Numbered from the stretch's first letter, positions 1 to 10,554 are shown. The stretch is 64,000 nucleotides of DNA from Reticulitermes speratus (GCA_021186555.1 JAJKFL010000011.1:3169501-3233500); one strand, 5' to 3'. The notes: a model not told the origin generated them from the letters alone. Numbers and translations: made by a program.

Positions 1-1237
1 CTGACATACGTGATACGCGGGTGTCCGACTGACATTCGTGATACGCGGGTGTCCGACTGACATACGTGATACGCGGGTGTCCGACTGACATACGTGATAC
101 GCGGGTGTCCGACTGACATTCGTGATACGCGGGTGTCCGACTGACATATGTGATACGCGGGTGCCCGACTGACATTCGCGATACGCGGGTGCCCGACTGA
201 CATACGTGATACGCGGGTGTCCGACTGACATTCGTGATACGCGGGTGTCCGACTGACATACGTGATACGCGGGTGTCGACTGACATACGTGATACGCGGT
301 GTGTCCGACTGACATACGTGATACGGGGTGTCCGACTGACATACGTGATACGCGGTTCCGACTGACATTCGTGATACGCGGGTGTCCGACTGACATACGT
401 GATACGCGGTGTCCGATGACATTCGTGATACGCGGGTGTCCGACTGACATACGTGATACGCGGGTGTCCGACTGACATACGTGATACGCGGGTGTCCGAC
501 TGACATTCGTGATACGCGGGTGTCCGACTGACATATGTGATACGCGGGTGCCGACTGACATTCGTGATACGCGGGTGTCCGACTGACATTACGTGATACG
601 CGGGTGTCCGACTGACATTCGTGATACGCGGGTGTCCGACTGACATACGTGATACGCGGGTGTCCGACTGACATACGTGATACGCGGGTGTCCGACTGAC
701 ATACGTGATACGCGGGTGCCCGACTGACATTCGTGATACGCGGGTGTCCGACTGACATACGTGATACGCGGGTGTCCGACTGACATACGTGATACGCGGG
801 TGTCCGACTGACATTCGTGATACGCGGGTGTCCGACTGACATACGTGATACGCGGGTGTCCGACTGACATTCGTGATACGCGGGTGTCCGACTGACATAC
901 GTGATACGCGGGTGTCCGACTGACATACGTGATACGCGGGTGTCCGACTGACATTCGTGATACGCGGGTGTCCGACTGACATATGTGATACGCGGGTGCC
1001 CGACTGACATTCGTGATACGCGGGTGTCCGACTGACATACGTGATACGCGGGTGTCCGACTGACATTCGTGATACGCGGGTGTCCGACTGACATACGTGA
1101 TACGCGGGTGTCCGACTGACATTCGTGATACGCGGGTGTCCGACTGACATACGTGATACGCGGGTGTCCGACTGACATACGTGATACGCGGGTGTCCGAC
1201 TGACATACGTGATACGCGGGTGTCCGACTGACATTCG
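1..1237. repeat. 28-bp satellite array with CENP-B-box-like monomers
   Basis: About 44 head-to-tail copies of a 28-bp monomer containing TGATACGCGGGTGTCCGACT; the array runs off the left edge of the window. Monomers differ mainly at one base, giving ACATTCG, ACATACG or rarely ACATATG types. Every full ATTCG-type monomer contains the 17-bp pattern nTTCGnnnnAnnCGGGn, the essential CENP-B box consensus; I count 16. The ATATG type occurs near 147, 532 and 982, each time within the same order of neighbouring types, so there is a higher-order repeat of about 14-16 monomers. Units near 270-420 carry small deletions that could be sequencing errors. A 205-codon minus-strand frame here follows from the repeat and is not a gene. 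Confidence 0.97.
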
Positions 1238-1531
1238 AACTGCTTACGTCCGAACAGAAGAAACGTTACTGCTTGAGCAAGACACTTCGGTCACATGAAT
1301 CAACACAGGAACTTATCGGTCTACATTTAAAGTGCTAGGTTACATTGCCCATCCGGCCCTGTGTATAACGATCTGATGTGCTGTATACGGTCCTAATTTT
1401 TCTTTTATTCCTTTTGCTTGTCTCTTTATTTCATAATTTTACATTCTTCTCACTCTACTTTCTCATCTTCTCCCCTTTATTTAATTTTTATTCTTGGATT
1501 TCGTTTTCCCTGACACATTACTTCTACGACG
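1238..1531. other. Unique flank with pyrimidine-rich tract
   Basis: No gene seen. Positions about 1385-1510 are strongly T/C-rich. The satellite stops abruptly inside a monomer at 1237. Confidence 0.5.
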
Positions 1532-1533
1532 TA

Positions 1534-1612
1534 CAGGGCGTACACAAAAGAATGGTGCGGTTTCAAAAGAATTCACTATTGATTACCACACCATTCTTTT
1601 GTGTATGCCCTG
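1534..1612. mobile_element. Hairpin mariner MITE, family 1
   Basis: A 79-bp near-palindrome with ends CAGGGCGTACACAAAAGAAT and its complement, flanked by TA on both sides (1532-1533, 1613-1614). The same terminal sequence bounds the larger transposase-bearing element at 61817-62394 and the hairpin at 60587-60664, so this is a minimal derivative of that Tc1/mariner family. Confidence 0.85.
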
Positions 1613-1614
1613 TA

Positions 1615-2065
1615 TTAAATCACTGCAGTCAGAATTTAACGGCGTATATTTCAAGCATTAGAATAGTTTTTCCTTCAGCCGTGGTGCGTTGAGGAACCAG
1701 CGTGCTGTGTACGGCAGTCTGTAACTTGTCTTTATTCGCTTTGTTTTCCTGAGTTTCCTTTATTTATTTATTTCATATTCCCCTCGTTTCTTCCTTTCTG
1801 TCTTTCGACAGTTTGTACCATTTTATCCAATACCATGCGCTATTCTTACCGACCTTTCCACATGCAATAAAAGTACAAGACATAGCAGTTTTACTTGCAT
1901 TATTTCAGAATTAGAAACACAAATTAAATTTCCAAAGAACAGTTCACGTACAATTCACAGTGAAACGTATAGAAGGTAGCTGTGCACAGAGGGTTGGGGG
2001 TGGAAAACAGGAAGTGTAATATCCTAGCGAAGTAACCGCCAACCGACTTTGTGCTGCACCAACTA
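1615..2065. other. No feature recognised
   Basis: T-rich then A-rich unique sequence. Nothing supportable on either strand. Confidence 0.4.
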
Positions 2066-2067
2066 TA

Positions 2068-2456
2068 CAGGGTTATTCAAAACGATTGTCGGGGTTTTAA
2101 CAACTTGGCCACCCCGTTCTCCAGATGCAACCCCATGTGATTTCTTTGTATGGGGTTACGTCAAGGATCAGGTTTATGTTCCTCCTCTTCCCGCAAGTAT
2201 CCCGGAAGTGAAGGTACGAATCAGAACCGCCATTGAAACCATCACCGCTGACATGCTAGAAAAAGTTTGGAACGAACTCGATTATCGTGTTGATGTTTGT
2301 AGAATCACAAAGGGTGCACATATAGAGCACCTGTAAGGTTGTCACAAAAACTTTGGAGTGTTGTTCTATTAAATAAAAAAATACATATACTGCTATCTGA
2401 AGTGTATTGTGCATGACAAGTTGTTAAAACCCCGACAATCGTTTTGAATAACCCTG
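2068..2456 (+). mobile_element. Mariner deletion derivative, family 2
   Basis: 389 bp bounded by inverted repeats of about 39 bp starting CAGGGTTATTCAAAACGATT, with TA duplications at 2066-2067 and 2457-2458. It keeps only the 3' end of a transposase. The left inverted repeat runs straight into the C-terminal coding part, so the helix-turn-helix half and most of the catalytic domain are deleted. Confidence 0.88.
2106..2336 (+). pseudogene. IS630/mariner transposase, C-terminal fragment
   Basis: About 76 codons match the end of insect DDE-superfamily transposases of the Tc1/mariner/IS630 group. Visible landmarks are WPPRSPD (its Asp is in the third acidic catalytic position), TPCDFFVWGYVKD, VYVPPLP, a DMLEKVWNELDYRVDVC segment and the family-typical ending GAHIEHL before TAA. 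The first two catalytic aspartates and the DNA-binding domain are missing. The fragment cannot act as a transposase but remains inside mobilisable ends. Confidence 0.85.
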
Positions 2457-2524
2457 TATATTGTTACTAAGATGTGTTTAGAACTTCCTGTACGCACCAC
2501 TTAGTCTTATTATAAACCATTATA

Positions 2525-2765
2525 AGCCATGGCTCAGGCGGTTAGTCGCCGGCCTATCACCGCGGAGGCTCGGGTTCGATCCCGGGCCAGGCCGTGTGGT
2601 ACTTGCGTTGGAGAAGGTGTAATAAGGGCAGGTTTTTTTCCAAGTACTTCGGTTGACGCTGTCAGTGTTTTTTCCCTAATGGTCCAAACACTTTCATTTA
2701 CTATCGGCACTGTATAATATGGGCAATTGAGATCGTCGTGAAATCAAACACTCGTTAACCCACGG
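2525..2765 (+). mobile_element. SINE-A (tRNA-derived)
   Basis: Starts with a pol III A box (TGGCTCAGGCG, 2530-2540) and a B box (GGTTCGATCCC, 2573-2583), followed by a non-tRNA body ending near an ATAATATGGGCAATTGA stretch. The related copy at 8838-9055 shares head and tail. The short plus-strand open frame through it is the usual spurious SINE translation. Confidence 0.8.
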
Positions 2766-2931
2766 TAATAACCCAGTTTATGTGACTGCTGGGAAACCGA
2801 CTGCACAGGAAGTATAGAGGTCAGGGAAGGTGTTCGCGTCATCGATTGTGATACTTAGGCATTGTAAATCGAAAGGGTTTTGCTTACCGTGCCGGGTTAA
2901 TGAGCAGTTCGTTGAAGCTAACACATCTTTT

Positions 2932-3333
2932 GCCGATCCTAGTGGCCGCGGGTCTAAGGCGTGGATCTGCGGCCGTTCGCTTACTAGGATCGTGGGTTCG
3001 AATCCCCCGGGGGCATGGATGTCTGTGTGTTGTGTTTGTTGTAAGGACGGTAGTATGGAAGTAAAGTGACATGAAGGGAAAGGATTTAAACAGTACAAAA
3101 ATGGATCAAAGGGGAAAAAACCCGGACAGCAAAAAAAAAAAAAATCCTTGCGGGGGCATGAATGTCTGTCTGTTGTGAGTGTTGTGTGTTGTCAGGTAGA
3201 GGTCTCTGGACGGGCTGGTCACTCGTCCAGAGGAGTCCTACCGAGTGTGATGTGTCTAAAAAGTGTGATCGTGAAGCCTCGAAAAATGAGGCGGCCTAGG
3301 CCCCCAAGGGGCTGTCGAGCCATTGGAAAAAAA
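2932..3333 (+). mobile_element. Compound SINE-B (tRNA-Leu-like head)
   Basis: The head from GCCGATCCTAGTGGCCGCG through GGGTTCGAATCCC resembles a tRNA-Leu gene with long variable arm. The head continues into GGGGGCATGGATGTCTGT, then a ~120-bp module ending in a poly-A run (3131-3143), and then GGGGGCATGAATGTCTGT again and the standard SINE-B body to CTGTCGAGCCATTGG. The same module sits at the same point in the minus-strand copy at 5371-5782, so the compound form is an expanding subfamily, not a chance insertion. Confidence 0.82.
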
Positions 3334-3835
3334 GACACATTTTGGTACGAGGTTGGCCACTTTGCTGTGATTTATGGTTTATTTAATAGCTCAGTAACTT
3401 ACACTATGTAGAGACGAATTGCTGTATTATTAGCGAATAATGAATCACAAATATGTGACAGTAGACGTCCATGGCTTAATGTGAGGCAGATAATACTGCT
3501 TCGGCATTTGGCTGGATGATCTCATGAATTCCATGAAAAACCTCCATTAGAATAGCCGAGCTCCCTCTGGGATTTGAAGCCGGTTTATCTCTGTTACGAA
3601 GCTCGAGAGTGACTTCCGCTTCGTTACAGCTGAATCGTTTGGATTGATTGATTTAAAATTCGATTAAACTGCATTGATTATTCGCCTGTTAAAAACCAGG
3701 GCTCAATAAAATTCATGCAAACTTAAAGTGGTAATAAGTAACATGTGAGAAATTTAATGACGTTACGCAGGGAATTGGTTGTGGCCGATATGGAGACTAA
3801 GAAATAAAATTATAAACCAGTATTCCTCTTCGCCC
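3334..3835. other. Mostly unique; possible degenerate tRNA-like head
   Basis: No gene. On the minus strand about 3550-3635 has a tRNA-like pattern with CTTCAAATCCCAGAGG as a possible B box. It could be an old SINE head, but I find no second copy here. Confidence 0.3.
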
Positions 3836-4090
3836 CCCATGGCGCAACAGCCCCTAGTGGGCCAGGGCCTCCTCATTGTCGAGGCCTTTACGATCACACT
3901 CAGACACACAACTCTCGGAAGGACTCCTCTGGACGAGTGATCAGCCCGACGCAGAGACCTCTACCTGAACAACACACAACACTCTCAAGAGACAGACATC
4001 CACGCCCGTGGCGGGATTCGAACCCGCAATCCCAGTAAGCGAGCGGCCGAAGACCCACGCCTTAGACCGCGCGGCCACTGGGATCGGCAG
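3836..4090 (-). mobile_element. SINE-B copy
   Basis: Full-length simple SINE-B in reverse: 3' body first (CAACAGCCCCTAGTGGGCC), then GGATTCGAACCCGCAATCCC (B box complement) and the head complement GGCCACTGGGATCGGC. Confidence 0.85.
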
Positions 4091-4367
4091 TTTATTAAAT
4101 ATATTGCCCTTATTTCATTTTTGTCATAACATATATGAAATACCGGTTTACATTAAGTGAGATGATGTCAGAGCAGTGAAGATTTGTGGGAATTATCTAA
4201 CGAAGTTATGGAATGTAATTTGTAGATGATAATGAATTATAGACTAACACACTTTCTGTATTTGTATTTCTTCTTCATAGACTATTTGAATATTCGCTAT
4301 GAAATTTTAATAGTAATAAACGTAAATGGTTTAAAAACACAGTATGCGTAAACTTCACTTTATATTC

Positions 4368-4898
4368 ACCGTGCATCTCTTTATAATTGAATTATTTGTA
4401 CCAACAAATGCACTAAGTACAGTTTTTTGCACTGTTTTCTTTATTATAAGGATGCCCCAATACGCATTTCGGCAGTTATTCTGCCATCATCAGGGGGTAT
4501 TTTAAGTGAGTTTTTACATAGACCAATTCTTTGGTTACGTCATAACAGTGAGTCAGTATTTGTTACCACATCGTATAAAATTTTGTAAAATTAGTGTGGT
4601 ATTGTTAAGCTGCTAAAAGTTATTAAATTTATAAAAATTACAATAAAATCAATTAGTATTTTATACTACCCTCTATAGTATAATTATTAATTAATGGCAG
4701 CGTGGTCCTATTTTCTGCGTGTGTTCCAGTTACTGTGTGTTATGTGTTGGTAGGACCTTCTTGCCTCCTGTCTGCGTGGTTAATGGTTAATTTAACCATT
4801 AACCATTTAACCGTAAATACGTATTGGGGCATCCTTTTAATAAAGAAAACAGTGAAAAAACTGTCTTAGTGCATTTGTTGGTACAAATAATTTAATTA
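4368..4898 (-). mobile_element. Hammerhead element 1
   Basis: Two inverted arms of about 85 bp (4384-4470 and 4815-4898) enclose a ~340-bp AT-rich centre. The left arm holds a full hammerhead motif on the minus strand. The right arm starts only at the helix III part. Just outside the left arm, CACCGTGCATCTC (4368-4380) is the complement of the tail box found 3' of elements 2, 3 and 5, so this element points leftward. Target duplications were not resolved. Confidence 0.75.
4455..4497 (-). ncRNA. Hammerhead ribozyme motif (element 1)
   Basis: On the minus strand: CCCC (stem I), CTGATGA core, extra T, helix II GGCAG/CTGCC, GAA, helix III ATG-CG-TAT, U17, then GGGG pairing back with the first CCCC. 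Cleavage is predicted between 4459 and 4458. Core residues C3, U4, G5, A6, G8, A9, G12, A13 and A14 are all present. Confidence 0.72.
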
Positions 4899-5370
4899 CA
4901 GTAATATAAGTTTAATATTGCAACTCCTCTTAACAGCGGGTCTTGGTGATAAACAGCGATATAAAGTTGCAGTTCTAAAAGAGAACTATGAAGCGAGCAA
5001 TAGAAATCACGGTGAGCTTTAAACTTCTGTCGTGTTGAAGTTCGTGCAAATATCCTTTTTTTATTTTAATGTTATGTCCTAACACAGAGTAATTACGTTT
5101 TAACGGATAAATTAAGAGTCTTTGAAATCCAAGTTTTTTTTTTATATAACGGAGATTAAGTGATAAATAATGACAAACAGATACTTACACAGCTGCGCGT
5201 AATTCTGACATTTTATTAGTGTTACTAACCCCTTGTATTAAATTTTGTATGTAAACTGAGTTCGTACCTGACAGAAAACAAACGATACTTTGTAGCCAAA
5301 GCGTAGAGTTTTTAAATGTTTCGGAGGTGATTCATTTAATTACCTCTGTGTATTTTTTCTTTTTTTTTTT
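4899..5370. other. AT-rich, no feature recognised
   Basis: No long frame, repeat head or inverted repeat was supportable. Several T homopolymers. Confidence 0.4.
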
Positions 5371-5782
5371 TCATTGGCTCGACAGCCCCTTGGGGGCCTA
5401 GGCCGCCTCAATTTTCGAAGCTTCACGATCACACACAATTTAGACACACCACACTCGGTAGGACTCCTCTGGACGAGGGACCAGCCCGTCGCAGAGACCT
5501 CTACCTGACAACCACAACACTCACAAAGACAGACATCCATGTCCCCGGTGGGATTTTTTTTTTTTTTTTTTTTTTGTCTGTCCGGGGGTTTTCCCCTTTG
5601 ATCCATTTTTGAACTGTTTAAATCCCTTTCGTCCTTCATGTCACTTTACGTTCCATGCTACCGTCCTTATACAACAAACACAACACAAACATCCATGCCC
5701 CCGGTGGGATTCGAACCCACAATCCTAGTAAGCGAGCGGCCGCAGACCCACACCTTAGACCGCACGGCCACTGGGATCGGCA
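5371..5782 (-). mobile_element. Compound SINE-B, minus strand
   Basis: Same two-part structure as 2932-3333. In plus-strand order: SINE-B body, a T run at 5554-5574 (poly-A of the inserted module), the module containing CCTTTCGTCCTTCATGTCAC, a second CATCCATGCCCCCGGTGGGA, and the tRNA-Leu-like head ending GGGATCGGC. Confidence 0.82.
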
Positions 5783-5837
5783 CCACTGTGTATAAAACTG
5801 TTAAATAAGAAAGGAAAGATGCCCTTAATTTCAAATC

Positions 5838-6078
5838 CTTGTCTACTTACCACGGGAGCCGGCGGACGGTTCGTGATTCAAACTCTGGTGGAGGTACAAG
5901 ATTTTACTTTTCTCCATAGCCGTCCAGACCGGCCCTGGGGCCCACCAATCCTGTACAATGGGTACCGAGTCTCTTTCCCGGACGTAAAGCGGCCGGGGTG
6001 TAACTGTGATCACCCACCGCCATCAACTGCCGAGGTTAACCATGTCTCAACCCCCTCTGTGACTGCATGGCATGTAGG
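5838..6078 (+). mobile_element. SINE-C, diverged
   Basis: Recognised by the body: CGTCCAGACCGGCCCTGGGG, then ACAATGGGTACCGAGTCTCT and AAGCGGCCGGGG. The tRNA-like head is degraded (GGTTCGTGATTCAAACTC). Confidence 0.7.
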
Positions 6079-6362
6079 TTAGAGCTTGTATCTGCTTACA
6101 TTCGTGAACAACTCACAAGTTCGTTGCAGCATATGTGCGTCATGCAATTAAAACAGTGTCAGACTGTCGGTTCACCATTTGTGGTGTCATAAAGGACAGT
6201 GATCGGCGTATTTAAGGCTGCATACCGAGGGACTGTGTCGCCTTTCTGATACAACTGAAGAAGAGGATTGCAAATTGTGTACTTCGTAACGCAGTACACA
6301 GACTTTGTGAAAGTCTTCTTGACTTTGAATATATCATACTTTTTCCGGCACACGCATGAAAG

Positions 6363-6620
6363 TGGCCCTTAGGGTTCCAGGTGAGGTAGACAATCGGCAC
6401 ATGAAGGTGGTAAGGTTGTCAGCCTACGCACCGGCCTTCTTTACCCCCCAGGAAATATTCCTGGTACTCATTTGTGTTAGAGGCTGAGTCGACCCCAGGG
6501 CCATAGTGCGACCGAAACGATTATGTCAAGGAAAAATTCCAATGACACCATCGGGAATCGAACCCGCGACGTTCCGGTTTGTAGCGTAGTGCCTCAACCA
6601 ACTGCGCCACCGCGCGCCCC
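6363..6620 (-). mobile_element. SINE-D (tRNA-derived)
   Basis: Minus-strand head GGTGGCGCAGTTGGTTGAGG (A box) and GCGGGTTCGATTCCCGATGG (B box) at 6540-6620. The body contains GACATAATCGTTTCGGTCGC and ends in the ACCCTAAGGGCC region. Other copies: 32141-32438, 33402-33590, 34325-34428 and 55184-55435. Confidence 0.85.
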
Positions 6621-6764
6621 AATTCTATTTAAGACAATAAGAAAGTTTGGCCTTCCTTGTACCGATTTCAACGAAACTTGAGAAATGTTCAACAGCATTT
6701 TGTGCACATCTCAGAGGCCTACAAAATTTCACCAAAACTCGATCAAGTAAAATGGAAAGTAGGG

Positions 6765-7072
6765 GAGAAATTCGTATCGGTGAGGGGAGAGGTGCATACA
6801 GGGTTTTGGTGGGGAGACCTGAGGGAAGGAGACCACTTGGAAGACCCAGGCGTAGATGGGAGGATAATCTTAAAATGGATCTTCAAGAAGTGGGATGGGG
6901 GGGCATGGACTGGATTGATATGGCTCAGGATAGGGAAAGGTGGCGGGCTCTTGTCAGTGCGGTAATGAACGTTCGGGTTCCATAAAATGTGGGGAATTTC
7001 TTGACTAGCTGACGACCTGTTAGCTTCTCAAGAAGGACTGTGCTACGTGGAGTTAGTTAGTTAGTTAGTTAG
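6765..7072 (+). mobile_element. Non-LTR retrotransposon 3' end with (AGTT)n tail
   Basis: Encodes the conserved C-terminal remnant [19 protein letters not shown], then [18 protein letters not shown] and the last residues near VMNVRVP, followed by a short 3' UTR ending in five AGTT units. It is strongly 5'-truncated, as expected for target-primed reverse transcription. The reverse copy at 36652-37131 carries more of the reading frame and matches through the tail. Confidence 0.82.
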
Positions 7073-7840
7073 GGGTGAAATTAATTTAGAGTCTTAAGGA
7101 AAGTTAGACTGCTACTGAGCCGACTTTAACGAAACTCGCGCTTGTTCGACGTTTCGTAAATAACTTCTGTACCGAATTTCATGAAAGTACAACTAACGGT
7201 TTAGTCGCTGATACTAAATCACTGAAGGACGGAGTTGGTCTCCACATGGGGGTTCTTTTTTTTACTTCGTAAGTATAGCCTAAAAGGGACTAGTGACCTT
7301 GATCCGAACGCCCTGATTTCGAATTTTCACCACGTTTCACACAGTTGTGTAACGTTCTTCGTGTGTGGGCTGCTGGGATGCGGAAACAGACTTCCGTAGT
7401 GTTAGCACTTGGCAGGTGTTAAGGTTAGTTAGGGCTCCTCAACTGATGTTTCAAGTGGTATATGTGGAGAAAGTCCTGAGGAAACGAAAGAAAATTGTTT
7501 TGCAGAGTACTGTCTGTGACTACACGGCAGTTTTCTTAGTCACCGCCTGGAGACTTTCGAATCACCAAAATAATACTGGCGCCAATATGAGAGTCCGATT
7601 TGTATCGAGTGTTTTTGGCGATAATTGATTTATTTCGCTGCCCTTGTACTTGATATTATCCATGCTCTGAGGTTTATTTAAGTTACACGACGTTTTGGGA
7701 GATGCATATTTAGGAAAATAATCTCCATTTACTAAGACGTAGTCCATTGTGCACTCTTTAACCGAAAGACAGAGTTATTTAAAGTTACAAGAGGTGGTAT
7801 ATATCAGCACCATTACACACTAAAAGTTTAACTGGCTCAA
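7073..7840. other. No gene recognised
   Basis: About 7090-7230 resembles 6650-6760 (ACTTTAACGAAACT-type phrases) and is probably another dispersed repeat. The rest is unique. Confidence 0.35.
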
Positions 7841-8365
7841 GGATGGTGTAATGGTCAGCACCGCTGCTGAACTCTGTGGTGTAATAGCACTATTGTTGAA
7901 CTTTATGGTGTAATGGTCAGAACTGCTGCTTAACTATGGTGTTATGGTCAACACTATTGTTGAACTTTATGGTGTAATGGTCAGCACTGCTGCTGAACTG
8001 TATGGTGTAATGATCAGCAATGCGACTGAACTCCATGGTATAATAGCACTACTGTTGAACTTTATGGTGTAATTGTCAGTACTGCTGCTGAACTGTATGG
8101 TGTAATGATCAGCAATGAGACTGAACTCCATGGTATAATAGCACTACTGTTGAACTTTATGGTGTAATGGTCAGAACTGCTGCTGAACTGTATGGTGTAA
8201 TGATCAGCAATGCGACTGAACTCCATGGTATAATAGCACTACTGTTGAACTTTATGGTGTAATAGTTCAGCACTTTTGCTGAACTATATGGTGTAATGGT
8301 CAGCAATACGACTGAACTCCATGGTGTAATAGCACTATTGTTGAACTTTATGGTGTAATCGTCAG
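7841..8365. repeat. Minisatellite of ~31-bp units in triplets
   Basis: Units share TATGGTGTAATGGTCAG and TGCTGAACT. Three slightly different units form a ~95-bp higher-order unit, seen best at about 7970-8260 with GCAATGCGACTGAACTCCAT in each. Copies are diverged, so the array is old. Confidence 0.85.
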
Positions 8366-8837
8366 TCCTTGCTAAAATTCCAGGGTTGAGCTTCGTTCGT
8401 CAGGCCAGCCATCTTGAGGTTTTCCGTAGTTATCATCGGTCTCTTCAAGCAAATGCTGGGATATTCGCCTACCTTGAAACAAATTACGAATACTTACGTC
8501 CTTCCCAGTTCATCATGCCTATCGTAAATTATATTCGGGCTGTAACACGTCGCTGAAAGGAAGGAAATAAACCTATCTGGTAGTTTCCGGTTGGACGTTG
8601 TCTTCCTGTTGTGATAGCTAAGAAACGCTGGCCGAACCAGAATGTACGCGATCCGGATGCGTGGTATATATGACGTAACACCGCTAGTGTCACCAGCAAG
8701 GCTAGAGTGCTGTTGCTATCCGTCAGTGTTACACTCTATCAGCCGACCTACTTTTAACGTGCACCGAGAGTGAGCTGCTTGCATCGACATGGTGGCTCCA
8801 TTGTATTTGGACAGGAAAGGAATCTGGCCGTACGCAA
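8366..8837. other. Unique sequence, comparatively GC-rich
   Basis: No gene recognised. A TATATA at about 8667 is followed by a TCAGT at about 8722, too far apart for a normal insect TATA/Inr pair. I do not call a promoter. Confidence 0.35.
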
Positions 8838-9055
8838 GGCTCGGGTGGTTGGTCGTCCCGTCTCTCACCGAGGACGAAGCCCGGGTTCAATCCCAGGCCA
8901 GTTTACGTGAGATTTGTGGCGGACAAAGTGGTACTGGAACAGGGGTTTCTCCTAGTGCTTCCGTTTTCCCATGTCACCGTCATTCCACCAGTGCTCCATA
9001 TCACCCACACTATATAATATTAGCAATTGACAGCATTTTTAAGCAACACACTTAA
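8838..9055 (+). mobile_element. SINE-A, second copy
   Basis: AAGGCTCGGGTGGTTGGTCG (A-box region), CGGGTTCAATCCCAGGCC (B box at 8881-8898) and the shared tail with ACTATATAATATTAGCAATT. Diverged about as much from the 2525 copy as expected for an old SINE. Confidence 0.78.
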
Positions 9056-9119
9056 AAAAAAGAAGAATCAGCAAAGCGAAACAGACACCTGATGTGCCAG
9101 TATAGTTCCGTCGTTGGTT

Positions 9120-9355
9120 TCTCTGTTTCCTTGCTTTATTTCGTCTTTTCTTTATTTTCTCAATTTTTTCTTTCCCTCTTTATTCCCTTGTTTATATTTT
9201 CTTTGTTTATTTTTCTTTCTTGTTTCTTTCCTTCCTACTTCAGTACTAATTTTTTTACTTTGATTTCGTTCTTTTCTTTTTCTTTACTTTGAATCTCCAT
9301 TTTTCTTTTGTTCTTACTTATTTTATCCTTTTGTCTTCCCGTTTCTTTCTTTCTC
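9120..9355. repeat. Pyrimidine-rich low-complexity tract
   Basis: Mostly TTTCTTT/CTTTCC-type sequence. Two short plus-strand frames rich in Phe, Ser and Leu follow from composition, not coding. Confidence 0.75.
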
Positions 9356-9358
9356 GCT

Positions 9359-9728
9359 ATACAGCCCAGTGGTTACTATATGTATCACCAATTTAACATT
9401 CACAAATTCTACGTTCTACCCACACAGTGTATTTATGTGTTTTGTGTGGATCTCAGAACAAACAGCGGTTATTTCACTGTACAGCATTAACTGACTGGTT
9501 TGTATAACTGAGACGGAGTGTGTTTACTGCGCGGTACGGACTGTATTTATGTGTTTTGTGAGGATCTCAGAACAAACAGCGGTTATTTCACTGTACAGCA
9601 TTAACTGATTGGTTTGTATAACTGAGACGGAGTGTGTTTACTGCGCGGTACGGACTGTATTTATGTGTTTTGTGTGGATCTCAGAACAAACAGCGATTAT
9701 TTCACTGTACAGCATTAACTGATTTGCC
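9359..9728 (+). repeat. 114-bp satellite, short array A with head
   Basis: About 2.7 copies of a 114-bp monomer (GGATCTCAGAACAAACAGCG through GGTACGGACTGTATTTATGT). It is preceded by a head (CAGCCCAGTGGTTACTATAT... ending CACACAGTGTATTTATG) that also precedes array B at 44704, so head plus array is one dispersed unit. Confidence 0.9.
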
Positions 9729-10421
9729 TTTGTAATGGACAGTCTTCTCCATGAGGAGGGAACTGCAATTTTAAATATAATTTAGGTTAATTTACATTTA
9801 ATTCTTAGAATAATAATCATGGATTTTAATTTTGTATCATAATTAATTGTTTTACCCGATTTGCCATTTCTCCTGTAAAATCAATATAGAGTTTGAATTT
9901 GTTTCTATGCAATGCAGGTGTTATAATCCGTGGAATGACACAAATCCAAAAGTTCACCTACCCGCCTTCAGTACAGATACGAGATACTAAATTTAATTTA
10001 AATCCGTTACGTAATTTTGATGTTGAAACAAACTCAGATTGTGAGGTACACAGCATATCTCTTGGCATTCAATTATCAGGCCTGTGCTTTGCCCGGAGGA
10101 CGCATAATAACAGTGACAATGTAATGCAGAATTCGAGTGGCCTCCAGCTTCAGGTGGAACTGGTGCGTGTGTTGGTATTACATAATGCTGAGGCCAGATA
10201 AGGCGCGAACAGCTGACCTCGATACTATCAACAGATGCTGCATGCTGGGACTGCTGTTTGAGATAAAATGTAAGCGGGAAAACGAAACGAAGAAAATGGC
10301 ACGGAGGGTTGTGGAGGGGAATGAAGGTCTGTTGTAATACGAACGGTGTATTAGTATATGTGACAGGGGCGGCCAACTAGAGGAGCTGCGAGAGGGTACT
10401 TGGGCAAGGGCCGTTTATTAA
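9729..10421. other. Unique flank
   Basis: A 102-codon plus frame (9893-10201) and a 127-codon minus frame overlap each other. Neither shows a recognisable domain or splice context. I see no gene. Confidence 0.4.
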
Positions 10422-10511
10422 TGAAATGAAACATTAAATTAAATTATAAACCAACCGATGCACACTAAAACCACTCTTTAAGTAGCTTTATTATAAAATT
10501 GTTAAAATTGT

Positions 10512-10554
10512 ACCCCTACACGTGTTTCGATCCTAGGATCATCGTCAGGGGGGT
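10512..10554 (-). ncRNA. Hammerhead ribozyme motif, left arm of element 2
   Basis: Minus strand reads CTGACGA, extra T, GATC-CTAG-GATC helix II, GAA, ACACGTGT helix III, A17, GGGGT. The 5' stem I strand has one extra C (six in a row), which would bulge. Confidence 0.75.

Noticed and set aside
589..1206. 205-codon minus-strand open frame
   Set aside because: Lies wholly in the 28-bp satellite; 28 is not divisible by 3, giving an 84-bp coding period with no stop by chance. No start context or domain.
8660..8725. Core promoter (TATATA plus TCAGT)
   Set aside because: Spacing is about 55 bp, not the usual 25-30, and no transcript unit follows; a SINE begins shortly downstream.
9893..10376. Overlapping 102- and 127-codon frames on opposite strands
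   Set aside because: Mutually exclusive in meaning, no domain, no splice sites; treated as chance.
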